Positions 32,707 through 43,028 of a stretch of DNA of 64,000 bases are shown piece by piece. Location of the stretch: positions 38,290,878 through 38,354,877 of the forward strand of contig OY288243.1 of assembly GCA_958450325.1 (NCBI GenBank). The letters are read 5' to 3'. The notes under the pieces are model-generated. The model ran no database searches. It was not told the DNA's origin and saw only the letters and a list, made by a program, of their open reading frames with translations. Numbering within the stretch: position 1 is the stretch's first letter; every line of letters starts with the position of its first letter. The DNA is from Agrostemma githago. Lineage: Eukaryota > Streptophyta > Magnoliopsida > Caryophyllales > Caryophyllaceae. A program made the translations under genes and the position numbers.

Positions 32707-35700
32707 CTAGAAATTCTGCCATTGAGAATGGGCTTTTCGAAGAGGTATTTGATTGGATCCATTTTGGATAATACCTGAACCTCGTAGCCGAGCATATAAT
32801 GCCGGAGCTTCTTAGTGGCCCAAACTAGAGCTAAGCACGTCTTTTCGAGCATGGTATATTTGCACTCATACTCTAAAAAGTTTTTGGTGATGTAATAAAT
32901 AGCTCGTTCTTTAGAGTCAACTATCTGAGCCAGCATAGCCCCCATGGCTGTCTCGGGCGTTGTCAGGTATAACGACAGAGGAAAACCGGGTTGAGGTGGC
33001 ATTAAAACTGGCGGGGCAGACAGGATTTTCTTGATCTTGTCGAAAGCAGCTTGGCACTTGTCATCCCACAATATCTGTTCCCCTACTTTCAGATTCTTGA
33101 AAATCGGCTCATACTCCATGGTCACTTTGGAAATGAACCGGCTAATATACTGGACTTTCCCGAGAAATCTCCTTATTTCTTTTTTGGTTTTAGGAGGTTG
33201 CATCTCGGTAATGACTTTGATTTTAGCATGGTCGACCTCGATACTACGTTGGCTAACGATATGACCCAGTAATTTGCCTGATGTTACCCCGAAACTGCAT
33301 TTTTGAGGGTTTAGCCTCATATTGTATTTGCGCATCGGGTGAAGAATTTTCTTAGGGCGGTGATGTGACCGTCCCGGTCTTTGGATTTGACGATCATGTC
33401 GTCCACGTAAACTTCTACTTCTTTATGCATCATGTCGTGTAATAAAGTCGTAGCGGTCCGTTGGTACGTGGCCCCGGCATTAATGAGACCGAATGGCATG
33501 ACGGTATAGCAGTAAGTACCCCAAGGTGTACTGAAGGTGGACTTACTCATATCTTCTTCCGCCATCTTGATCTGATTGTATCCAGCATACCCGTCCATAA
33601 ATGACAGAAGAGCATGATCAGCCGTGTTATCTACCAGTATGTCGATGTGTGGTAACGGAAAATCATCTTTCGGGCTCGCCTTGTTAAGATCCCGAAAATC
33701 CACGCAGACACGCACCTTACCGTCCTTTTTAAGAACCGGTACGATGTTCGCAACCCAGTCCGGATATTCGGACACTTGTACGAAGTCGGCTTTGAAATAC
33801 TTATTGACTTCTTCTTTTACCTTGAGAGACCAGTTGGGCCTCATTCGGCGGATCTTTTGCTTAACCGGCTTGCACCCGTCTTTAATCGGTATGTGGTGCT
33901 CGACTATTTCCCCGTCTATCCCCGACATGTCCTTGTAGGACCATTCGAAGACATCTTTGAATTCTTGGAGGAGGTTCGTGAATTGTTGTCTCTCCTCGGG
34001 ATCTAAGGATAACCCTATCTTAAGTATCTGGAGCTCTAAGGTTGTTCCCACATTAATGAACTCGGTTTCCTCGATTACTGGATTCCGGGATTCCCTTTGC
34101 TCTAGTTGCTCGATCAGATGTGGAGGTAAGGATAACTGTTCGTCGGGTTTCTCAATGTCATTGCACGTAATATTTTTAAACCCAGAATTAAAAAGAGACA
34201 AGTCGTAAGCAGAACGGTCGTTATTATTGATTGAAAACTTTGAAAACAGCTCGAAAAGAGCAGCCATCTGATCATTGGTCAGTGGCGGGATAGGTAAGGA
34301 GCTCGGGACAGACCTCGAAGCACCAGCAGTAGGAGTAACTAGAGGGAGAGGAGTTACAGGAGTGACTCTAGTACCGGACCCCCTAGACTCGACCTCAGAC
34401 TCTGACTCAGACTCAGACTCAGACCCAGGCATGTCTCCTTCTCCAGTGACCAGCTTGTAGATCCTTCCTTGACTGTCAGTCCACTTGATAGTGTTCCTCC
34501 AGGCCCTGTTCCCTGTCTCGGAGCCAACATCCGAGATCAGCTTGGTCGGGTCAAACCTGTTGCTGCGGAGAATCAGGTTGACCAGGTCTTCTTTTGGAGT
34601 CGGGGTTACGGTGTCTTCCCCGAAGAGTAGCCCCAGTGCGGGCTCAGTATTGTCAGCGCCATCAGACTGGATGAGGGCGAACACATCATCAGGAATATAG
34701 TTGCAGTCCCGGGCCAATTGGGTCCCGAGGTGCACGGCATTGGGTTGGTACAGACCAACCTGATTAGCCCCAAATACCGGTGTGACAAAGTAGTCAGTCA
34801 ACCGTGGGCTGTAAGGGCTCAAATGGATACCCTTAATGATGTTGCAGGCCTTTTCGATACCTGCTCGGACAACGTTTCCCGGATTAGTGGCATAACCAAG
34901 GCCGAAATGAGAGTCCTCATCCTTAAGGACCTCGATAATCTTCCCAGCTGGAAGATTGGGTCGGGAGGTAGCCCCCGGAAAGTACCCTAGGTTTTGTAGC
35001 ATCGTGTCGATGTTAGTTGTGAAGTAGGGCCTGAAAAGGTACTCCTCCTCGATCATTCCCACGAAGTCGAACCCCCAGAGGTCTGTGCGGCCTGTGGCGT
35101 TACAGCTAGCCACAGTCATTGGGGTCGCCTCTAAGGTAATAACATTATCGTGCAGGGGCAACTTGATCTTTCGGTGGAGGGTGGAGGATACCGCTTTGAC
35201 AATGTGGATCCATGGCCTTCCTAGGAGCAAGTTGAAGGAAGAGGTGACATCGATCACCTGAAATTCCAGCTCCTTTTCTATTGGGCCCGTTATAATGGTC
35301 AGTTTTATGGCCCCAGCTACCGACTTTGGGTTCCCATCAAAAGCTTGGATGGTCTGAGCCGTCGGAAGATAATCGGCCTCGGTAATGTCGAGGGCTTTGG
35401 CGGTCCTCAAGGGGAGGACATTCACAGCCGACCCGTCATCAATTAGGGTCATCGGGAGATATTTTTCCCAGCAGATCACCGTGATGTATAGGGCCAGATT
35501 ATGTGAGGCCTTGAACGACGGCAAGTCGGCTTCTGAGAAGGTGATCAGTGGGCCTCCTTCCTTGGTTTTGCTCTTCAAGTGGGGCAGGATCATGGCTACC
35601 ATTTCAGCGAGGGTAACCAGAGAATCGATCTTAATTTGATCGAGAGCCTTAGTGAGTACTTCTCGATGTTCTTGTGAGCTAACTAGGAGTTGCCATATGG

Positions 35701-36154
35701 TGAGGTCAACTCGGGTCTTCTTTAGTTGCTTCACGAGAGCCGTTTTAGCGGTCGGCTCCTCAGGGGCGACTTCCGTCCTGAGTGGCTTAGTGATGGTTGT
35801 CGGGATAAGGGTGTCCCTAGAGCTAGTGGCTTGATAGGGACGACCAAGCTGGTTAATGGATAAGACTCGGGATTTGGTCTTTCGAATCTCCTCGGGGGTA
35901 ATGGGGACAACTTCCACTTTAACGAGGTAGACATCGTCCTCGTGGTCGAACCAGATCCCGTTCACTTGTGGGATAAATGGAGGGATAAGATGAGAGCAAT
36001 CGATCACCTCCCCGGTAAAGACGGCATGGGAACTGAAAGGATTCTCCTTGTTGCTTGGTTTATCCCCAGGCAACGGGATCCTACCGCTCTCCATCAAGTC
36101 CTGGATAAAGTGCTTCAACTTCCAACATTTTTCAGTGTCATGCCCATTTGGCAA
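32694..36154 (-). pseudogene. Protease and reverse transcriptase (pol) of the Tat-like element
   Basis: The main open frame (36154-33317) begins at the Gag zinc-knuckle remnant NGHDTEKCWKLK. The retropepsin site LIDDGSAVNVLP is at residues 237-248, and LLGRPWIH follows. A linker of over 300 residues with an SESESESESE run (about 34390-34430) precedes RT. RT shows VCVDFRDLNKASPKDDFPLP, then FSTPWGTYCYTVMPFGL and YVDD at residues 916-919. A one-base shift near 33320-33335 moves the frame to 33335-32694, which continues RT and the first RNase H (RLNPQKCSFGV...LFEKPILNGRISRW). That frame then breaks again near 32700, where a stretch before EPLKPIKGRV seems missing. The long PR-RT linker is unusual in size. 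Confidence 0.85.
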
Positions 36155-37196
36155 TAAGCTTGGGCATTGTAGTTCTTGGAGCGTCGCTCGACCGGAACTT
36201 CGGGAGTTGGGCCTATCGGTTGGATTAGGCTTTTAGAGGATAGCCTTTGTAAGGCATAAGTATAGGTGGTACCTATATCAGTGAATACCCGAGGTGGGGT
36301 GTTCTTCTTGGACGGGGCATCTAGTAGATTGACCGCGTTTAAAATGCTGCGAGTTGCAGCTTGGGGCTTAGTAGTGGAAGAGGAAGCCCCATGGTATCCT
36401 TTGCTAGAGGCCTTAGTAAGGTCCTCTAACCTCAGATCGTCTTCAATCCTCATACCCATTTCAGTAAGAATGGTGAAATTGGGTATGACAGCATACTGGA
36501 GATGAACCCGGTAGGAGGGGAGGCGATTCTTGACAAAAGCCTCCACTAAAGTTTTCTCACTGGCTTATCGACCAGTTTCACGCTTTCGGCCCTCCAACGT
36601 TGAAGGTATTTGGTAAAACCTTCTTTGGGCTCTTGGGCCATAACCTCCAAAGAGCGCATTGTGGTTTGGATCTTGGTATTGTGAGCATAGTTCCGAGCAA
36701 ATTCTGTAGCCACATCATCCCAAGTAGGGTATTTTTTTGGGTCGAGCCAATAGTACCAGGCCTGTGGGTGTTTCTCAAGGGATGAAGCAAAGAGATTCTT
36801 GAACATCGAAAAATCTACCCCCTTGATGGCCATGAATTCCTTGAAGGCCCGTACATGTAGTAACGGATCTTCGGTTCCCTCAAACATTGGTAAGCCCGCG
36901 AGATTCAGGTTCGCGGGTAGCTTGTCGCTCACCGGGGCGTACTCACGGCTATTCTTCCGGTGGATGTTGTTACTCCCAGCTAAGTGAACTTGTTCCTCTA
37001 GTCGGCGCACCGCGCTAACTAGTTCAGCTAAAGGCCCAGTGGCCTCAGTATTAGGAGTCCCTTGCTCCACCACAGTCACACGAGTAGCGATGGCTACTTG
37101 GTCAGCCCTCATTGCTGTAAGTTGGGTTTCAATGTCGGTCTGTTTGGCGACCATGGCATCCATGAAGGTCTTCAGATTGTTCACAGCTGCCTCCAT
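36115..37196 (-). pseudogene. Gag of the Tat-like element
   Basis: Starts at ATG 37196 with a coiled-coil-like N-terminus (VNNLKTFMDAMVAKQTDIE). The capsid-type region reads LPMFEGTEDPLLHVRAFKEFM, QAWYYWLDPKKYPTWDD and EGFTKYLQRWRAE. A one-base loss near 36565 ends this frame at 36546, and the product continues in the next frame as EAFVKNRLPSYRVHLQY. A second one-base loss near 36150 splits the C-terminal Cys-containing knuckle (AYC / PNGHDTEKC), where the frame passes to pol. Gag would form the particle shell. Confidence 0.8.
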
Positions 37197-38296
37197 CTTG
37201 TTTCCGTTTCTGGTTGATGGTGGCCTGTTTGTAAGAATACCGCGTAATCAGAGACCAGACCCAGCTCTTGAAATCAAAACAAGTACATCCCGAGCGACGA
37301 GAACAAGACCAAGTGAAAAAGACTCGAGAAAGACACCTAGACGGATGACTCGTGGGTGGTACGACTTCCTTAGGATTCGGCTTTGTGGGCCTAGTCCCAT
37401 TCGAAGGAAGGTCCACGTGAGATTTTTCCCCAGACTTTTGACTCGAGTGTCTAGACGGACCTTTCGTTATAGGGGTATGCCCTACGCGGATTGGTCATGC
37501 CTTTAGGACGAGGCGGACTCGGGAAAGGGGGGAAACTTGTGATGTAAGATCGACGGAGTTTCGACGTTACAAACCTTCGACATACTATGAAAAGACCCGA
37601 CACACGGATAACGGTAGGTCCTATAATAAGGAAGATTTTTGAAAAGTTGAATGTTTGGAATTTTGAAAATTTTGAAAATCCAAAATAAATTTCCGAAAAT
37701 TTGAAAATTGAAAACGGGATCTCAAAGATTTGAAAATCGAAATAGAATTTTGAAAATTTGAAAATCGAATGGTGTATCGGAAATTCGAATTTAGAAATGG
37801 GCAGCACGCCGGCTAAAAAATAGGCTATTTTGAGTCAAATCTAAATTTCGGCGGCATCCCGAATTTTTGAAAATTGGGATATTTTGAAAAGATGCATTTT
37901 TGAAATGACGGTTTTAAAAAGATGACACGAAAACCAAGTAACACGTAGTCACACAAGCATTATAACGACGTTATGTATGCTTTACACTAAGTCTCGGTCG
38001 GTCAAAATCGGGTTTATACCAACAACGACGACTTTCTTGTAAATCAGGACGTACTCCCTAAGCCGAATTGGTCTTAGGACATGCCGCGAAACCCAGACGA
38101 GTTCGGCCATAGAAGTCTTTAGCGCATCCATTTAGGAATGCACCGTGGTATAGTGGGACGTCGGTCACAAGTAACCGGCCCGGGAAAAATTTGGGTTATG
38201 CATGAATCATTAAACTAATGCGCGTACACTATTAATCGAACGATTTCTTTTCGAGTCTCACCCTTGGAATCCCGATGACTAGTGGTACATCGGGTA
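37197..38296 (-). other. 5' leader of the Tat-like element
   Basis: No gene. It has many short degenerate runs of GAAAATTTGAAAATCGAA (about 37630-37790). Parts at 37500-37610 and 37910-38200 are clearly homologous to 53500-53600 and 53880-54180, which shows the element at 48-56 kb belongs to a related family. Confidence 0.6.
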
Positions 38297-38314
38297 TCCC
38301 CAGCGGAGTCGCCA
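38297..38314 (-). other. Primer binding site
   Basis: Minus strand TGGCGACTCCGCTGGGGA, three bases after the LTR end (gap ATT). It has the form of a tRNA 3'-end complement starting TGGCG...GGGGA; the tRNA species was not settled. Confidence 0.7.
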
Positions 38315-38317
38315 AAT

Positions 38318-38825
38318 TGTGGACATGACATATGTCCACCCCGACGTGGCCACGCGCGGGTTTGGGGAGGCGAATGAATATCATCGTAAGATTGATCTAG
38401 GGTCGAAATTTAAATCAAAGTTGGAGTCGCCACCGAATTTTATGGGAATTCGGACCCGTTCGAACTCACTCTACACTTAGGAGTTTTGTATAAAAAAACA
38501 CGGCTCGCTTTTAGTGCTAGAGCTTATGAGTTCGTCCCTTTGCATTACGATGCCGACGCCGAGTTATCGGATATCGTGCATCGAATGAGTCTCGTGCGCC
38601 AATGGTTTCGGACATCCGGAAACCATGGTTCTGAGTAAGGGGTGAGGGTACGTGTTGGGAAACCCACAAAGGACACCTAACCCAACCCGCTCTTTAGTGG
38701 CCTTTACTAAGATATCGTTCATGTTCGTGTACGCGCGTTAGTAAAATGACTAAATGTTATGCAAAAAATGTTTTCGGATAAACATGCGAATTATGTGTGA
38801 GCTACGTCATTTTAATGCATCAAAG
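38318..38825 (-). repeat. 5' LTR of the Tat-like element (truncated)
   Basis: Homologous to 25420-25927. It stops abruptly at GCATCAAAG, where an oppositely oriented LTR begins with TGTAGACACCC. Only the R/U5-side 508 bp remain, so the promoter part is gone. Confidence 0.8.
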
Positions 38826-39166
38826 TGTAGACACCCACATTTGGCTGCTAGGTGTCTATAGCAGTTCCCAAAACACACCCGATGATTCTTCTACGCGCTC
38901 GGATATGGTTCAAAACCGTTAGTTTCTGGCTTGGGCTTTTTACGGAGTACAAATCTCACAAAACTGACCTCAAATTCAGGGCCAGCGGGCCGTTTCTAGT
39001 CAAATGAGACTAATTTGGGTCAAAACTGACACCGGAAATAAAACCGACTTTTAGCGACTGTGTCAAACCGCGGTCAAAGTCGTTTCCGAGAACACAAAGC
39101 AGTCATGCAAATATCAAGAGTCCAACCCAATTACAAAATCTAAAAAAATAGTCCATCCGCCTCATC

Positions 39167-39334
39167 CACTCGATCGAGTGTCAGCTCACTCAATCGAGTG
39201 TCAGCTCACTCGATCGAGTGTCAGCTCACTCGATCGAGTGTCAGCTCACTCGATCGAGTGGGCCTTCAACAGGCCCGCTGTCACCTCTTTATTGGGCCAC
39301 TCGATCGAGTCAGCAGGAGCACTCGATCGAGTAA
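39167..39334. repeat. Tandem palindrome array upstream of the TATA box
   Basis: Five units of CACTCGATCGAGTGTCAGCT with a 20-bp period (39167-39260; one unit has a single change), then two more palindromes at 39299 and 39321. The TATA box follows 28 bp later. Confidence 0.95.
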
Positions 39335-39361
39335 CCCTAGATGAGGGTGGGGGAGAATTCC

Positions 39362-39370
39362 TATATATAC
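39362..39370 (+). promoter_or_regulatory. TATA box of the inverted LTR
   Basis: TATATATAC after the palindrome array, with an A/C-rich start region (ACATACAACTC) downstream. Confidence 0.6.
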
Positions 39371-40458
39371 ACCCCTTTGCATGCAACTTCAAGCCCTAAC
39401 TTTTCTCATCACAACAACTTTTCGAAACCCTAATCCTTACCCATCACAACTTTACATACAACTCTAGTATCTAGCAAACCTATAAACCCTAAAACCACCA
39501 TCAATCCATCTACAATCTCGATACCCCCGTGTCCAAGCCACAACTAGACGAGTTCCATACCAAGAATACGAAGCGTGTAGGTTGAGGGTGCATACAAACC
39601 CAATTTCTTCTCTTTTCTCTCTTCACTTTTCTCGTCCGTCTTCCTCCTCTTTTTTTTGTTTTTTTACTTCTAATATCGTTAATATTACTAGTATCAAAAC
39701 ATTAAAATACTCGCTTATTCGTGTCGAGTACAAAGGATGACGGAATAAGAAAATCCGAATACAAGGGTCTCGCACCCGATGTGGCCGATCGCTTATCCCG
39801 ACACCCCGAGTATTTGATTGTTGAAGCGAGTCAACGCCAACAAGATCGTTCCTTTTTCTTTATTGCGTCGTTAGTCTCGTTTTATTCGCATATTTGTCAT
39901 CATCATTAACATCGCATATTCACCGATTTCTAAAACTATTTCAAATCAAGCACGTTTAATTAAGTTAGGCTGAAACCCGTTGATGCGGATCTGACATCAC
40001 ATAATCCGTAAGGACTTATTATGATGTCGAGATGCGGAGGGAATCAATTTTCAATTCAAACAGTTATTAAGCCTCATTCTTTAGATACGATACCAACTCT
40101 ATAGTCGGATATCATATCTAAACGAATTAGTCAATAAATTTAACTAATACGAATTCGTTGATGTTAACATAATTGTCACGTGGTTTGAAAGAACAAATTA
40201 CGACATTATAATGCGGATATAATTTATTTCGTTTTAGTTTGATTTGAAACGACTTACAACATCTTTTTCTAGATTCCACTCTAAGTATTCGATATTGATT
40301 CCGTAATCAAATATCTGATACGACGAGTATCGAAAACTCGAGTCGAGCATAAATCATATAATATTTTTGGCGCAACTTAAGAAAATCATCGATTTCCCAA
40401 AATCAAGAGCTATTTCGAAATTCATACGAATCGAAACGAACCATAGTTCGTACAAGGG

Positions 40459-40640
40459 CCACTCGACCGAGTGCCATAGGCCACTCGATCGAGTGACTTC
40501 CCAAAACCGAGGTATATGTATTTTTGAGGACCACTCGATCGAGTCCCTCAATGACTCGATCAAGTGACACCTCAAATTTTGGGCAGAAACCTTTTTCCCA
40601 GGTCCACTCGGTCGAGTCCCTCAATGACTCGATCGAGTGG
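40459..40640. repeat. Second palindrome cluster in the inverted LTR
   Basis: Six perfect or diverged copies of CACTCGATCGAGTG at about 40460, 40481, 40530, 40552, 40603 and 40626, arranged in close pairs. It is the counterpart of the cluster at 26227-26414. Confidence 0.85.
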
Positions 40641-41218
40641 CCTTTATCACGTCAAATCCGTGAGCCCTTCGATACATTCCAAGTCCCGATAAAATTCTTT
40701 TATGACTTTGGTCAACGCGTGTCAAGTCAATCACGTGTCCTACTATTTTAAAAACCATGCATCATGTCACTTTCATCGTTCTAGACTATTTACAAACCAT
40801 TATTTACGTTACTAACTCGTTTGTTTATGTCTTTTTCATCTTCTTTTTATTTCGCTTGTTTTATTGTACTAAAGCGGACCTCGCATGCTAAATACAACTT
40901 CGACGTTAATTTAGATGCATTAAATCGACCTAGCAACTTATTTAAATCTTCGCATGTTTAGGCAAAATATTGTTTGCATATCATTCAATCAAATTACTAA
41001 CGCGCGTATTCAAAAGTCAAGCGATATCTTAGTAGAGACCGCTAAGTGCAGGCGGGGTTGGGTGTTCTTTGTGAACTTCCCAACACGTATCCTCACCCCT
41101 TACTCAGAACCTTGGTTTCCGGATACCCGAAACTGTTGGCGCATGAGAGTCATTCAATACACGATATCCGATAATGTCGGTATCGATATCGCAATGCAAA
41201 GGGACGAACCCCATAAAC

Positions 41219-43028
41219 TGTAATCCCCTTGAAATTCTAACGCAATACAGTGGCGGAAACACTGTATATTTGGGATTAAAACACACTGATGTTCTATACT
41301 TTATTAAAAGAACGGTCAGTCAATACAGAGGCCACTTTTTACAAAAGAGCTAAAATAAAAATTCTCCAAACGGGGTTACAAAAATCCATAAATAAACATG
41401 AATAAGAAGAGTAGGATCCACGCTACTCGCTAGCTTACACCCAAAACCCAGCAGCAAATACCTGTCATGTTATAAACATAACAGCCACGTCAGTGGGGAG
41501 TAACTCGGACGTTCTCCAAGCCATATTATATCATATGGAAAAATAATAGTATTATTATATCAAAATAGTTAAAATGGAAAACATTAAAAGATATAATAAA
41601 AAGAAGCTTTCGGAGAAAACTTGTAAAATATTGGAACAATAAAATCACAACAAGTTTTCAGAAGAAAACTTCAAATATTTGCCAACCTGCAAATCAAAAG
41701 GTATCGATAAAAACAAAATTATTCAAAACGGCGTTATGGAAATATTCAGTGTAGAAGGTTAGACTTTCACCAGGAGAATACTAAAACTAGCTTCGAGAAC
41801 CTAGTTCCAACAAATCAAACTTCGGTCTCTAACTAGGCTACTCAGCCATAATAAGACGACGACTTATAAATGCGTGGCCCTCGTTTAAGACAATGCACAC
41901 CCCTCCTGTGATTACCTGTCACCCCGTTCAACTTATGAGGGTGACTTACTGCGAGGCCTAAGCTTAAGGTCAAAATGGACACAACTCCTGGGATACCTGT
42001 CACCCGGTTCAACAACTAATGTACCGATTCCTGATACACTAGCTTTATAGTTGATGGCAAAACCGTAAACCCCATATTATATTACTCTAACCCCACAGTT
42101 GACTTTATTCCATAACTCTAAAACAGCCATCATCGATATTCAAAAATAAATATAATCATCGTAATTAATATGAAGACCAAAGAAATAAACATTTTATATT
42201 AAAAGGGAAACTTACTCTAAATAGAAACTTACTAATTTGAAAAACTTACTTAAAATAGAAATAGTCTTATACAAAATACGTAAGTTATTAAAATAAGTGG
42301 AAAGTATAAAAATTGCATTTCTAACGAAACTAGCATTTTATTATTATTGTCGTTATCGTAACTTTAATATATTTCTAAATTCGTTAATCAAAATATAAAT
42401 AAAATATAATAAGTCAATATAAGAAGTGGGATGAATCATCACACTAAAAGAATCGATTTCGAAATACGAATTAAACGAATTACGTAACGAAGAGTTGACT
42501 GACCCATGAATCGGATTAAAATGAGTTAATAAAATTAATAAATAATCGGGCTGACAAATAAAATGAGTAAATCAAATTATTCGAGACGAAAACGAGGCTT
42601 ATAGAAATAAATTGTTAGACGTTGAAATAGTATTTCCCGAAAAATAATAAATCTTCGATAAAGTGAATTAAATTGATTTCTCGAGGAAAGGAAATAAATA
42701 TTTTGACGAAATTTAAAATAAATGATCTTTGAGCCGAAAATAAAAATTCGAGCTTAAATATAAGTAAATAAAAGAATTTAGAATTTAAATCGTCGAAATA
42801 GACTTTTGATAAGAATTAAATTAAATGTATAGAATGAATCGAAGCATAAATAAAAAATATGTTTTAAATATAAGAAGAGTTTTCACGACAAATAGAATTT
42901 TAGGAGTTCGAAACTATTAAACGATAAATTTGTTTTATAATAATTTTGAGAATTACGAGTTAAATTGTAAAAATAAAAATACGAACATAATTTTAAAGTA
43001 ATTTAATTTATAAAATCGGGGTGTTACA
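41219..43028 (-). repeat. Tekay-like LTR 1 (shortened)
   Basis: Plus-strand TGTAATCCCC...GGGGTGTTACA. It aligns with 45862-47060 joined directly to 60968-61547. The middle of the LTR is therefore missing here compared with LTR 2; the junction is near 42424. Confidence 0.8.

Larger units (their letters stand above)
25420..38825 (-). mobile_element. Tat/Retand-like Ty3/gypsy element, degenerate
   Basis: A 13.4-kb minus-strand element. Right to left it has a truncated 5' LTR (38318-38825), PBS (38297-38314), leader, gag, protease, RT, RNase H and integrase. Then come a long 3' region with an antisense gene, a polypurine tract (28031-28045) and the 3' LTR (25420-28030). Gene order, the extra RNase H-type domain and the antisense ORF between pol and the 3' LTR are features of the Tat lineage. 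At least seven breaks in gag-pol make it inactive. The outer end of the 5' LTR was lost where another LTR (38826) begins. Confidence 0.8.
38826..41218 (+). repeat. Inverted LTR of a related gypsy element (truncated)
   Basis: Starts TGTAGACACCCACATTTGG and has the layout of the LTR at 25420-28030, but on the plus strand: palindrome array, TATA box (39362-39370), AT-rich middle, second palindrome cluster, and the end region around 41044-41218. The last ~220 bp are missing because a Tekay-like LTR begins at 41219. No internal region of this element is present. It began by inserting into the 5' LTR of the Tat-like element. Confidence 0.75.

Noticed and set aside
36266..37506. Plus-strand ORFs opposite gag and leader
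   Set aside because: Shadow frames of gag and of the leader; no motif and no promoter evidence.
39167..39260. Possible CRISPR-like array (regular 20-bp period)
   Set aside because: Units are directly adjacent with constant spacers, in a plant LTR; no unique spacers.
39178..39399. ORF with SLDRVSAHSIE-type repeats
   Set aside because: Translation of the palindrome array, not a protein.
40367..40751. Overlapping ORFs on both strands near the second palindrome cluster
   Set aside because: Open only because the palindrome lacks stops in several frames.
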